In this document: in pieces, positions 40,151 to 47,623 of the stretch
How the letters are laid out: each line of letters begins with the position of its first letter
How positions within the stretch are numbered: position 1 is the stretch's first letter
Assembly: GCF_012931985.1 (NCBI RefSeq)
Contig: NZ_JAAFGM010000008.1
Location: forward strand, 1-64,000
Length of the DNA: 64,000 bases
Direction of reading: 5' to 3'
Source of the DNA: Candidatus Roseilinea sp. NK_OTU-006
GTDB lineage: Bacteria > Chloroflexota > Anaerolineae > J036 > Brachytrichaceae
Translations under genes and position numbers: made by a program
The notes under the pieces: model-generated
What the model saw: only the letters and a program-made list of their open reading frames with translations
What the model was told of the DNA's origin: nothing
The model's database searches: none

Positions 40151-40828
40151 ATGAAATCAGGAGTGATGAGCGCATTCTGGATCAGCGCCGCATGCGGCGT
40201 AGCCGGCTACGTGATCGGCTCAATCCCGTTCGGCTGGATTATCGTCAAACTGGTCAAAGGCATAGACGTGCGCGAGTTCGGGAGCGGCCGCACCGGCGGC
40301 ACGAACGTATTTCGCGCGGCAGGCCTCGTGCCGGGCTTGGTGACGGCCATCCTCGACGTGTTGAAGGGCGTGATCGCCGTGCTGATCGTGCGCCACTTCG
40401 TTGTGGATACGGCGGGCTGGGCCGAGGCGCTGGCCGGCTTTGGCGTGGTGCTCGGTCACAACGCGTCGTGCTTCCTCAACTTTCGTGGCGGCGCAGGCGG
40501 CGCGACCGCCGTCGGCACCAGCATCGCGATCTGGCCGTGGGGCGGCGCACCGGCATTCGCCATCGGTTCGCTCATGCTGTTCGTCGGCGGCTATGCTTCG
40601 ATCGCTTCAATGCTGGCCGGATTGACCGTTGCTGTCGGGAACACCGTCGGCGCGATGCTGGGCGCCACGCATTGGTCCTATGCGGCCTACGGCTGGGGGG
40701 TGCTTGGGCTGATCCTGATCGCCCTCCGCCCGAACATCGAACGCTTGCGCGCGGGCACCGAGAAGCGCGTGTCGTGGTTCAAGCGTCCTCAGCCGTCGCA
40801 GTCTGGTTCGCCCACCGCGCAACAATGA
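40151..40828 (+). CDS. plsY: Glycerol-3-phosphate acyltransferase, PlsY type (atypical motifs)
   Basis: This 225-residue integral membrane enzyme has five to seven helices and is expected to acylate glycerol-3-phosphate with acyl-phosphate, the first step of phospholipid synthesis. Conserved blocks are recognisable but altered. GSGRTGGTN (residues 44-52) stands where the family has GSGNxGATN, and GHNASCFLNFRGGAGGAT (about 102-119) where it has GHxxPxxxxFKGGKGVAT, so the lysine of the GGKG phosphate loop is an alanine. ATG 40166 is an alternative start. Its TGA overlaps the ATG of the next gene (ATGA), indicating coupling. It may be a divergent or specialised PlsY. Confidence 0.8.
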   Translation: MKSGVMSAFWISAACGVAGYVIGSIPFGWIIVKLVKGIDVREFGSGRTGGTNVFRAAGLVPGLVTAILDVLKGVIAVLIVRHFVVDTAGWAEALAGFGVVLGHNASCFLNFRGGAGGATAVGTSIAIWPWGGAPAFAIGSLMLFVGGYASIASMLAGLTVAVGNTVGAMLGATHWSYAAYGWGVLGLILIALRPNIERLRAGTEKRVSWFKRPQPSQSGSPTAQQ

Positions 40829-41556
40829 GATCGCTTCGCCCTCACCGGATACAGGTGCTATGCGCCGACGATCATCTGGTCGCCGTCAACAAACCCGCCG
40901 GCGTCACCACTGCGCACGATGCTGCACGACCCGACGAGCCGGATTTGCGCGCGCTGCTGGAGGCGCGTTTTGGCCGATTATGGCTGGTGCATCGCCTCGA
41001 CCGCGACACCAGCGGCGTCATCATCTTTGCGCGAAACGAGCCAGCCCATCGCGCGCTCAGTGAGCAGTTCGAAGGGCGCGCGGTGACGAAGCTCTACCAT
41101 GCGCTCCTCGTGGGCAATCCCTCATGGACGGAACGCACCGCCGACGCACCGCTGCGCGTAGATGGGGATCGTCGCCACCGCACGGTCGTAGATATTGCGC
41201 GCGGCAAGCCATCGGTGACGCACTTCCGCGTATTGCAGCGCCTGAAGCGCTATGTCCTGGTCGAAGCCATGCCGGAGACCGGCCGCGCGCATCAGATTCG
41301 GGTGCACGCTGCGCTGCTCGGCCATCCGATCGCCGCGGACGACTTATATGGCGACGGCAAACCGGTCTTCCTGTCGCAACTGAAGCCCGACTATCGCTGG
41401 AACAGCGCCGAGGAGATCCCCCTGATTGGGCGGACGGCTCTGCACGCACGCCGGCTGAAGCTCACGCATCCGGTCACGGGCGAGGCGCTCGACTTGCTCG
41501 CGCCGTATGCCAAGGACTTCAACGCAGCCGTGAGCCAGTTGGCGAAGCTGGCGTAG
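40825..41556 (+). CDS. RluA-family pseudouridine synthase
   Basis: This protein has 243 residues. The catalytic motif LVHRLDRDTSGVIIFARN, with the essential Asp near residue 58, is canonical, preceded by NKPAGVTTAHD. The C-terminal hallmark GRAHQIRVHAALLGHPIAADDLYG is also present. There is no N-terminal S4 domain, so it belongs to the short RluA/TruC-like group that modifies uridines in rRNA or tRNA. ATG 40825 overlaps the plsY stop as ATGA. The frame is open far upstream, but that part is antisense shadow of the DtxR-type gene and overlaps plsY. Confidence 0.9.
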   Translation: MRSLRPHRIQVLCADDHLVAVNKPAGVTTAHDAARPDEPDLRALLEARFGRLWLVHRLDRDTSGVIIFARNEPAHRALSEQFEGRAVTKLYHALLVGNPSWTERTADAPLRVDGDRRHRTVVDIARGKPSVTHFRVLQRLKRYVLVEAMPETGRAHQIRVHAALLGHPIAADDLYGDGKPVFLSQLKPDYRWNSAEEIPLIGRTALHARRLKLTHPVTGEALDLLAPYAKDFNAAVSQLAKLA

Positions 41557-41605
41557 CGCGCTGCTCTTCGCTTTTTTTGTAGCGCCCACGCATGGCGCGC
41601 TGGTT

Positions 41606-41611
41606 TATAAT
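41606..41611 (+). promoter_or_regulatory. -10 element of tRNA-Val
   Basis: A consensus TATAAT ends 11 bases before the mature tRNA 5' end. The -35 region is poorly conserved. Confidence 0.6.
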
Positions 41612-41622
41612 ATGGGGGCCGC

Positions 41623-41696
41623 GGGGGCGTAGCTCAGTTGGTTAGAGCGTTGCGTTGACATCGCAAAGGTCACAAGTTCGAGTCTTGTCGCTCCCA
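41623..41696 (+). tRNA. tRNA-Val (GAC)
   Basis: The full cloverleaf can be drawn. The acceptor GGGGGCG pairs with CGCTCCC (one G-U), the D-arm is GCTC/GAGC, and the anticodon stem TTGCG/CGCAA has loop TTGACAT (anticodon GAC at 41657-41659). The variable region is AGGTC, the T-arm ACAAG/CTTGT has loop TTCGAGT, and the discriminator is A. The 3' CCA is not encoded. Confidence 0.95.
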
Positions 41697-41700
41697 TGTT

Positions 41701-41736
41701 GGCCAGCGCATCTAGGCCCCGCGCGATGCGCTGGCC
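41701..41736. other. Strong 12 bp hairpin between tRNA-Val and the convergent deiminase gene
   Basis: GGCCAGCGCATC (41701-41712) and GATGCGCTGGCC (41725-41736) are perfectly complementary around a 12-base loop. No T-run follows on either strand. It could end both convergent transcripts or act as an RNA-processing structure. Confidence 0.6.
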
Positions 41737-41755
41737 GCGCTCTCCCCAGCACACA

Positions 41756-42973
41756 TCAGCCGCGCACCAATACCTGCGTCGAACAGTGCGGCCCACCGTA
41801 TCCCCCCGCAAGGGCATCAAACGCAATGGCCTGCACATCTACGCCGGCCGCACGCAGCCGCTGCAAGAACGGCTCGCCGGCGCGCCGCGCACACATTAAC
41901 CGCCTGGGGCCGACCAACAAACCGTTTGCGGCGAAGTCCAGTTGTTCGGCCTTGCTGAACGGGATGACGCGGATGCCCTTCTCTTGCAGATAGCGGGAGA
42001 ACAGCGTGGTGCGGGTGAGGACGTAGGCGTAGCGGTCCGGCGCGCCCTGTGGAACATACACCTTGACCGCCGGCTCCTCATCGCCGCTGAGCCGCGACTC
42101 GACACAAAGCGCCAGGTCGCGGTCGAGCATGGCGAAGTAAGTGTCGAGGTGCATCTCGTCCATGTCCATACGCGGGTCTTCGATCACCGCCACCTCGACA
42201 TAGCCGTAAACGCGATGCTCAAGGCACTGGCGCACGCCGTCCTCATTGGTCAGCAACCCCTGACCTTGCAGCACGAAGTCGCCGCAAGGGATGAAGTCGC
42301 CACCCTCTAGCGTGCCGGGGGGCTGGACGCGGTATCGCGGCGCGATGCCGAGTGACTCGAGCACATGCGCGGCGATGTCGTTCTCCGGCGCGCGCTGCTT
42401 CAGCTTCAGACGCGTGATCACCACGCCCTCGCGCGTGGTGATGAGCGGGTCGCGCGTGTAGTATGGGCTGGGCGGTTCGAGTGTGAACTGCGCCTCGAAA
42501 CGGGTCGTGGGGTCCAGGCCGGCGGCGCTGCGCGCGACGCGGATCGTCGGCCGGAGCAAGATCACCTCCACCAGGCTGCCGGCGTCGAGCGCAGCCAGCG
42601 CGACGTCGAGCTGGCGCGCGGCCTCGTCGCGCTCGTCAGCAGTGAGCGCTGCGTCGTATTCGAACGTCACCGCCTCGCGCGCCCACTGCGTCAGCCGGCT
42701 GCGCGTCGCCTGCGCCAATGCCTCGCGGTAGTCAATCACGCGCACGCCGTGGCCTTCCAACGCGCGTCGGTAGGCGCGGTGTTCCTCGCGCCCCTGCGCC
42801 AGAGAGAACGGGAATAAAAAGTTGGCTGCGCCAGGCTGTAGGATCGCAAACAGCGTCTCAATGCCCGGCTCGCACATCAGCACGACCCGCGCCGGCAGCC
42901 ACTCGGCGGGTTGTGCAGGAGTCAGCGGCGAGCAACCGGACGTTGAAGAGCGGTCGAGCGGCATCGGCGTCAT
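41756..42973 (-). CDS. Arginine deiminase-family protein
   Basis: This protein has 405 residues. Guanidino-group-modifying enzyme motifs are present in order: VVLMCEPGIET at the start, YYTRDPLITTREGVVI, LEGGDFIPCGD, the catalytic MHLDTYFAMLDRD (His and Asp) and the terminal nucleophile GGPHCSTQVLV (Cys about 397). These match arginine deiminase (ArcA), which hydrolyses arginine to citrulline and ammonia. The frame extends to 43174, but residues before ATG 42973 are unlike the family and enter the lexA promoter region. No arcB or arcC neighbours are seen, so a role in energy generation is unproven. The flanking gap 42974-43167 carries no recognisable promoter. Confidence 0.86.
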   Translation of the reverse strand: MTPMPLDRSSTSGCSPLTPAQPAEWLPARVVLMCEPGIETLFAILQPGAANFLFPFSLAQGREEHRAYRRALEGHGVRVIDYREALAQATRSRLTQWAREAVTFEYDAALTADERDEAARQLDVALAALDAGSLVEVILLRPTIRVARSAAGLDPTTRFEAQFTLEPPSPYYTRDPLITTREGVVITRLKLKQRAPENDIAAHVLESLGIAPRYRVQPPGTLEGGDFIPCGDFVLQGQGLLTNEDGVRQCLEHRVYGYVEVAVIEDPRMDMDEMHLDTYFAMLDRDLALCVESRLSGDEEPAVKVYVPQGAPDRYAYVLTRTTLFSRYLQEKGIRVIPFSKAEQLDFAANGLLVGPRRLMCARRAGEPFLQRLRAAGVDVQAIAFDALAGGYGGPHCSTQVLVRG

Positions 42974-43167
42974 CGGTTTACTATCGTAGAACAAGCCGTG
43001 GAACGACTGTCTGGCGCGAACGCATCTGAATTTTAAGGCTGCCGGTGAACCAGCTGCAGAGGGAGCGCTCACCCGGCGATGCTGAGGGGAGTGTGAACAC
43101 CTGCGCCCATGCGGCCATTCGGCCATGCCCCGTTCGCGTGTTGATGGCCGCCGCCCTCCCGCCCACC

Positions 43168-43196
43168 TTGACATAGAACGCTTGTTCGCTTATCAT
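43168..43196 (+). promoter_or_regulatory. lexA promoter
   Basis: The -35 TTGACA (43168-43173) and -10 TATCAT (43191-43196) are at the optimal 17 bp spacing. The first SOS box lies wholly inside the spacer. Confidence 0.8.
43175..43188 (+). promoter_or_regulatory. SOS box 1 (LexA operator)
   Basis: AGAACGCTTGTTCG fits the Gram-positive LexA/DinR consensus GAAC-N4-GTTC exactly. Binding here would occlude RNA polymerase between -35 and -10, giving autorepression of lexA. Confidence 0.85.
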
Positions 43197-43207
43197 CCGC
43201 CGCAAAT

Positions 43208-43221
43208 AGAACAAAAGTTCG
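43208..43221 (+). promoter_or_regulatory. SOS box 2 (LexA operator)
   Basis: AGAACAAAAGTTCG is a second perfect GAAC-N4-GTTC site, centred 33 bp (about three helical turns) downstream of box 1 and just past the expected transcription start. The same face of the helix would allow paired LexA dimers. Confidence 0.85.
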
Positions 43222-43247
43222 CGTGCAGTTGCGAACGGGAGGAAGCA

Positions 43248-43904
43248 GTGTCTCACTCGGCGATTGAACATTTGACCGAGCCGCAACAGCGCATTCTATC
43301 TTTCATCAGCCGCTACATGGAAGAGCACGACGTGCCGCCCACCATCCGTGAGATCCAAAAGGGCGCGGGCATCAGCTCCACCTCGATGGTGAGCTATCAC
43401 TTAAAGGCGCTGGAGCGGGCGAATCTCCTCAACCGCTACGAGCGACGTTCGCGCGGCGTGGTGTTGACCCAAGCGCATCGCATCAGCCCGCGCGATATCG
43501 TCTCCGTGCCGATCGTGGGGCGCATCGTCGCCAGCGAGCCATCGCCGACGCCCGATCCTGACGCCCTGGCCGACGTCGAGAACACCATTCAGATCGCCCG
43601 CAGCTTGGTAGGCAGCGCCGATGGCCTCTACGCGCTCGAAGTGCAGGGGGACTCCATGATTGACGCGCTGATCAACGACGGCGACATCGTCATTATGCGC
43701 CGCACCGATGAGATCAAGAACGGCGATTTGGTAGCGATCTACCTCACCGACCGCAACGAATCCACGCTCAAGCGCGTCTACCGCGAGAAAGACGGCAAAC
43801 GCCTAAAGCTCAAGCCGGAGAACCCGACCATGAAGCCGTTCTACGTAGACGCGCACCACGCCCTGATCCAGGGTAAAGTCATGTGCGTGATCCGCAAGAC
43901 ATGA
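43248..43904 (+). CDS. lexA: LexA SOS-response repressor
   Basis: This protein has 218 residues. The N-terminal winged helix is EPQQRILSFISRYMEEHDVPPTIREIQ with STSMVSYHLKALERANLL as recognition helix. The C-terminal S24 peptidase has nucleophile Ser136 in QGDSMIDALI and general-base Lys175 in STLKRVYRE. The self-cleavage region reads VPIVGRIVASEP, so the expected Ala-Gly is Ala95-Ser96. GTG 43248 with GGGAGGAA upstream is the start; the frame is open further 5' but runs through the operators. It represses itself through two SOS boxes and presumably a DNA-damage regulon elsewhere, possibly including recN. Confidence 0.93.
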   Translation: MSHSAIEHLTEPQQRILSFISRYMEEHDVPPTIREIQKGAGISSTSMVSYHLKALERANLLNRYERRSRGVVLTQAHRISPRDIVSVPIVGRIVASEPSPTPDPDALADVENTIQIARSLVGSADGLYALEVQGDSMIDALINDGDIVIMRRTDEIKNGDLVAIYLTDRNESTLKRVYREKDGKRLKLKPENPTMKPFYVDAHHALIQGKVMCVIRKT

Positions 43905-44018
43905 CGGGACGGCGCGCCTCCTCAGCGTCTCGGTCTTGGCCATCGCTGTTGCTTCGCCTACGCAAGGTCACGGCGTCGGCGCAGGGCGCGTGCGCAACCC
44001 GCTCGGACGGCCGACCTG

Positions 44019-44046
44019 TATTCTCAATTCTCGATTCTCAATTTAC
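44019..44046 (+). repeat. Heptamer tandem repeat upstream of the SDR gene
   Basis: TATTCTC, AATTCTC, GATTCTC and AATTTAC follow one another without gaps, ending 12 bp before ATG 44059. It is an AT-rich island in a GC-rich region and the clearest of the 7-bp-period tracts in the window. Confidence 0.7.
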
Positions 44047-44058
44047 ACTTGCGCTGCT

Positions 44059-44841
44059 ATGAGCAGCATTTCACTTCAAGATCGCATCGTCTTCATCACC
44101 GGCGCGAGCAGCGGCATCGGCGAGGCATGCGCGCGCGCCTTCGCCGCGCAAGGCGCGAAGCTGGTGTTGTGCGCGCGGCGCTACGAACGGCTGCAAAAGC
44201 TGGCCGAGTCGCTTCCTGTTCCGACGCATATCTTCAAGCTCGACGTGACCGACCGCTCAGCCGTGGAGGCCGCTGTGGCCGCGCTTCCCGATGGATTCCG
44301 CGAGGTGGACATCTTGATCAATAACGCGGGGCTCAGCCGCGGCCTCAATAAGCTTCAAGAAGGGGCGATTGACGACTGGGAGGAGATGATCAACACCAAC
44401 ATCAAGGGCGTGCTCTACGTCACGCGCGCCATTTTGCCGGGGATGATCGAGCGACAGCGTGGTCACATCATTAATCTGGGATCGGTGGCCGGCCATTACG
44501 CCTATCAGAACGGCGCCGTGTATTGCTTATCTAAGGCAGCGATCAAGTCGCTCACCGAGAGCCTGAAGCAGGACTTGCTCGGCACGCCCATCCGCGTTTC
44601 ATCCGTGGACCCCGGCCTGGTGGAGACCGAGTTCAGCGTTGTGCGCTTCCACGGCGATGTGGAACGCGCCAAGAAGGTCTACGAGGGGGTGAAGCCGATG
44701 ACGCCGGAGGATGTCGCCGACGCAATCGTGTTCTGCGCCACGCGCCCGCCGCATGTCAACATCAACTTCATCGTGATGATGGCGGTTGGGCAGTCCACAC
44801 CCACGACAGTCTATCGCCAACCGATCCCCGGCATCTCCTGA
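44059..44841 (+). CDS. Short-chain dehydrogenase/reductase (YdfG-like)
   Basis: This protein has 260 residues. It shows the cofactor loop FITGASSGIGEACARAF, the basic patch LCARRYERL (suggesting NADPH), ILINNAGLSRG, catalytic Ser in NLGSVAGHYAY and Tyr/Lys in YCLSKAA. VDPGLVETEFSVVRFHGD and the C-terminal MMAVGQSTPTTVYR resemble the YdfG/serine 3-dehydrogenase (3-hydroxy acid dehydrogenase) branch. The frame is open from 43936, but the preceding 41 codons include the repeat tract and are not conserved-looking. It is followed 30 bp later by yggS. Confidence 0.88.
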   Translation: MSSISLQDRIVFITGASSGIGEACARAFAAQGAKLVLCARRYERLQKLAESLPVPTHIFKLDVTDRSAVEAAVAALPDGFREVDILINNAGLSRGLNKLQEGAIDDWEEMINTNIKGVLYVTRAILPGMIERQRGHIINLGSVAGHYAYQNGAVYCLSKAAIKSLTESLKQDLLGTPIRVSSVDPGLVETEFSVVRFHGDVERAKKVYEGVKPMTPEDVADAIVFCATRPPHVNINFIVMMAVGQSTPTTVYRQPIPGIS

Positions 44842-44871
44842 CACATGCCGTGATCACCGGGATTGAGGACC

Positions 44872-45615
44872 ATGGCTGACGTGCAACGCGCGCTGGCGCA
44901 GGTGCGCGAGCGCATCGCCGAGGCGTGCTTGCGCGCTGGGCGGGCGCCGGATAGCGTTACGCTTGTTGCGGTGTCGAAGACCTTCCCTGCAGAAGCCATC
45001 GCCGAGGCCGCAGCCGCCGGCCAGCGCGACTTCGGCGAAAACCGCGTCGAGGAGGCGCTGCCCAAGATAGAGGAAGTCAAGGCGCGGTTGGCCGCCTGGG
45101 GCCTGGGCACCGATCTGCGATGGCATGTGGTCGGCCATCTTCAATCGCGCAAGGCGCGCGATGCAGCGGGGCGGTTCCACCTGATTCACTCGGTGGACTC
45201 GCTCAAGCTCGCCGGCAAGCTGAACGCACGCTGTGCAGCGCAGGGCGTCGTCCAGCCGATCTTGCTGGAGTGCAACGTGAGCGGCGAAGACACCAAGAAC
45301 GGCTTCCAACTCCACGGATGGGAGCGCAATCGGGCGCTCCTGGACGCATTCGCCGACCAGGTTGCCCAGATCGCCGGGTTGCTGAACCTGCGCGTATGCG
45401 GCCTGATGACCATGGCGCCGATCGTCGAACAGCCTGACGAGGCGCGGCCGGTCTTCGCCAGCCTGCGCGCGCTGCGCGATGCGTTGTCGGAACGCATGTC
45501 CGCGCTATCGCTCGATCACCTCTCGATGGGGATGACCGACGACTTCGAAGCAGCCATTGCCGAGGGCGCAACGATGGTGCGCATCGGTCGGGCGATCTTT
45601 GGCGCGCGAGGATGA
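44872..45615 (+). CDS. yggS: YggS/PROSC family PLP homeostasis protein
   Basis: This 247-residue, single-domain alanine-racemase-like TIM barrel binds pyridoxal phosphate and buffers its level; no racemase activity is expected. PLP-binding Lys36 is in LVAVSKTFPA. Further signatures are DFGENRVEEALPKIE, WHVVGHLQSRKAR, LLECNVSGEDTKNGF and the phosphate-binding SMGMTDDFEAAIAEGATMVRIGRAIFG. ATG 44872 is preferred to TTG 44863. It overlaps the next gene as ATGA. Confidence 0.93.
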   Translation: MADVQRALAQVRERIAEACLRAGRAPDSVTLVAVSKTFPAEAIAEAAAAGQRDFGENRVEEALPKIEEVKARLAAWGLGTDLRWHVVGHLQSRKARDAAGRFHLIHSVDSLKLAGKLNARCAAQGVVQPILLECNVSGEDTKNGFQLHGWERNRALLDAFADQVAQIAGLLNLRVCGLMTMAPIVEQPDEARPVFASLRALRDALSERMSALSLDHLSMGMTDDFEAAIAEGATMVRIGRAIFGARG

Positions 45616-46214
45616 CGGTGACACAGCCCTCCCTCTTTCGACTGGCGCTCGGTGAAGCGTTTGACCGGCTGGCTCCGGCGCTGCAGCGCCACTATGATCT
45701 TGCTCCCGGTCAGCAAGCGGTCCTTCAGGGGCCGATGCGCGCGTGGAATCGCTTCGCCTGGGCGCGCGCGTTGGCGCCGTTCATGCCCATTCCGGCGGAC
45801 CAGGTGCCGGTCTACGTGCGTAACCGCGGCTTGGTGGATCGCGACGAAGTGTGCTACGAATGGCATCGCGAATTCCGCTATCCGAGCGGCACCGTCGTCA
45901 GCTATACGCTCACCCGCCCTGCGCGCGATAGGCTGCCGGCGCGCGTGCTCGATACGTTCAACCAGCCGCCCAACATCGGGATTACGTTGGCTTTAGAGGT
46001 CAGCCCGGATGGGCGATCGCTGCGCCAAACGACCGTCGGCCCGCAGTTCGCGATCCGCAATGGGCGCTATGCGGCGCTGCCCGGCCTCTTTCACATCCGC
46101 AGCATCGCCGTCGAACGCGCCGTTGACGAGCGCACGATCCACACCGAAGTCGTGGTCAGCCACCCGGTCTTCGGGCGCATGTTCGGCTACAGCGGCACAT
46201 TGAGCATCGAGTGA
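45612..46214 (+). CDS. DUF4166-like protein of unknown function
   Basis: This 200-residue soluble protein has no signal peptide. It opens with LFRLALGEAFDRLAPALQRHY, then YEWHREFRYPSGTVVSYTL in the middle and GLFHIRSIAVERAVDERTIHTEVVVSHPVFGRMFGYSGTL at the end. The pattern (start resembling FxxxLGxxFxxLxPxLRxxH, a central WxRxF and a terminal beta barrel) resembles DUF4166 domains, but this match is from memory and moderate. Translational coupling to yggS through the ATGA overlap suggests a shared transcript, not necessarily a shared function. Confidence 0.65.
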   Translation: MTVTQPSLFRLALGEAFDRLAPALQRHYDLAPGQQAVLQGPMRAWNRFAWARALAPFMPIPADQVPVYVRNRGLVDRDEVCYEWHREFRYPSGTVVSYTLTRPARDRLPARVLDTFNQPPNIGITLALEVSPDGRSLRQTTVGPQFAIRNGRYAALPGLFHIRSIAVERAVDERTIHTEVVVSHPVFGRMFGYSGTLSIE

Positions 46215-46296
46215 TGGGGGCCGCTGCCGGACGAACGTGATGGGCGCCGCCCTGCCGGTGTTGGACGCAGGCAGAGCGTGTTCCTGCATTGGCCGG

Positions 46297-47448
46297 CTAG
46301 CCGGTCGTACATAGCCCGCCCACGATCGTCCTCACGACGCGCAGCTCAGCATCGAGAATGACGATGTCAGCATCGTAACCCGGTGCAATGCGTCCCTTGC
46401 GACCGTCCAGGCCGACTGCGCGCGCCGGCGACGCCGAACACATCCGCGATGCCTCGACCAATGAGCAGCCGGTCGCAGCGATGATATTGCGAAAGGCCGC
46501 GTCCATCGTCAGCGTCGAGCCGGCCAGCGTACCGTCCGCCAGCCGTGCGATGCCGCCCTGCACGAGGACGCGCCGGGCGCCGAGGACAAATGCGCCGTCG
46601 CTCAGGCCGGTTGCCTCCATGGCGTCGGTGATGACCGCCAGCCGGTCGGCGCCTTTGCATTTGTAGAGCACGTTCATCGCTGCGGGGTGCACATGCACGT
46701 TGTCGCAGATGAGTTGCGCATATACGGCGTCGTTGGCCATGGCCGCCCCAAGCGCCCCCGGCTCCCGGTGATGCAAGCCGCGCATGGCGTTGAAGGTGTG
46801 TGTGGCTTGGTTCGCCCCTGCGGCGAACGCAGCCTGCGCCTGGGCATATGTCGCGTCGGTGTGACCGATGGCGACCGCGACGCCAAAGCGTCGGGCGTCC
46901 TCGATGAGACGCAGCGCCCCATCCACTTCCGGCGCAACGGTGATCAACTTGACCACGCCGCGCTCGAACCAGGGGCGGTATTCGCGCGGATCTGCTGGAC
47001 GGATGAACTCGGTCGGTTGTGCGCCGCATTGCTTCGGGTTGATGAAGGGCCCCTCGACGTGTGCACCGAGGATGCGCGCTGCGTCCGGCGCCGGCGGGCT
47101 AGTCATCGCTCGCCGCACGTTCTCAAGCGCAGCTTCGATCTTTTCGCGCGGGGCGGTCATGGTCGTCGGCAGGAAGCCGGTGACGCCATGAGCGGCAAAG
47201 AAGCGCGCCATGACCTGCAACGCCTCGGGGGTGGCGTCCATCGCGTCGGCGTCCATTGCGCCATGGACGTGGATGTCGATGAAGCCCGGCAGCACGATGC
47301 GCGCACGCGCATCAATCACCGTCGCATCCGCCGGCGCATCCAGGTGGGCTGCGATGGCGCGAATCACGCCATCCTCAATCAGCACCCGCCAGTTGTGCTC
47401 GATCCGGTCGTATAGCACCAACGCGCCACAGTCAATCACAGTGCGCAT
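46297..47448 (-). CDS. nagA: N-acetylglucosamine-6-phosphate deacetylase
   Basis: This 383-residue amidohydrolase removes acetate from GlcNAc-6-P in amino-sugar catabolism and cell-wall recycling. Motifs are PGFIDIHVHGA (the HxH region), GAHVEGPFINPKQCGAQP with the metal-binding Glu, AIGHTDATYAQAQAAF, ATHTFNAMRGLHHREPG, the catalytic Asp in VITDAMEATGL, and the C-terminal ASPARAVGLDGRKGRIAPGYDADIVIL. The length fits the family. No nagB or sugar transporter is adjacent. It is divergent from the small membrane ORF and ridA. Confidence 0.93.
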   Translation of the reverse strand: MRTVIDCGALVLYDRIEHNWRVLIEDGVIRAIAAHLDAPADATVIDARARIVLPGFIDIHVHGAMDADAMDATPEALQVMARFFAAHGVTGFLPTTMTAPREKIEAALENVRRAMTSPPAPDAARILGAHVEGPFINPKQCGAQPTEFIRPADPREYRPWFERGVVKLITVAPEVDGALRLIEDARRFGVAVAIGHTDATYAQAQAAFAAGANQATHTFNAMRGLHHREPGALGAAMANDAVYAQLICDNVHVHPAAMNVLYKCKGADRLAVITDAMEATGLSDGAFVLGARRVLVQGGIARLADGTLAGSTLTMDAAFRNIIAATGCSLVEASRMCSASPARAVGLDGRKGRIAPGYDADIVILDAELRVVRTIVGGLCTTG

Positions 47449-47465
47449 CGGTTAGAATCATACGT

Positions 47466-47582
47466 GTGAGAAGACAAGACCGCGAGCGCCAGCGGAGGCT
47501 GATCTCCCTCCTCAGCTTGCTCATCGTTACCACCGTGATCATCAGCATGGTGGCATCGGTGGTGTTTGTCCCACCGCGCTGA
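47466..47582 (+). CDS. Small single-pass membrane protein, 38 residues (candidate)
   Basis: GTG 47466 opens a 38-codon frame ending at TGA 47580-47582. The N-terminus is strongly charged (MRRQDRERQRR), followed by a continuous hydrophobic stretch from LISLLSLLIV through VVFV and a short PPR end, giving a clear N-in single-span topology. It fills the gap between nagA and ridA and ends where a heptamer-repeat tract begins. No good ribosome binding site is visible. It may be a real microprotein or chance. Confidence 0.45.
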   Translation: MRRQDRERQRRLISLLSLLIVTTVIISMVASVVFVPPR

Positions 47583-47616
47583 CCTATCTCTCATCTCCTA
47601 CTCTCCTGACCTGCTG
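47582..47616 (+). repeat. Heptamer-periodic tract upstream of ridA
   Basis: The pyrimidine-rich leader can be divided as ACCTATC, TCTCATC, TCCTACT, CTCCTGA, CCTGCTG, a degenerate 7-bp period ending 7 bp before ATG 47624. It resembles the tracts at 1072, 11141 and 44019. Confidence 0.5.
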
Positions 47617-47623
47617 ATCAGCA

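Noticed and set aside
39763-40824. Long plus-strand open frame leading into the RluA-type gene (597 codons in total)
   Set aside because: The first ~350 codons are antisense to the DtxR-type gene and overlap plsY in another frame. They are Arg-rich with no motifs, and the real gene begins at ATG 40825.
42974-43167. Possible SOS control of the divergent deiminase gene by the lexA operators
   Set aside because: The SOS boxes are about 200 bp from the deiminase start, and no further GAAC-N4-GTTC site or promoter facing that gene was found.
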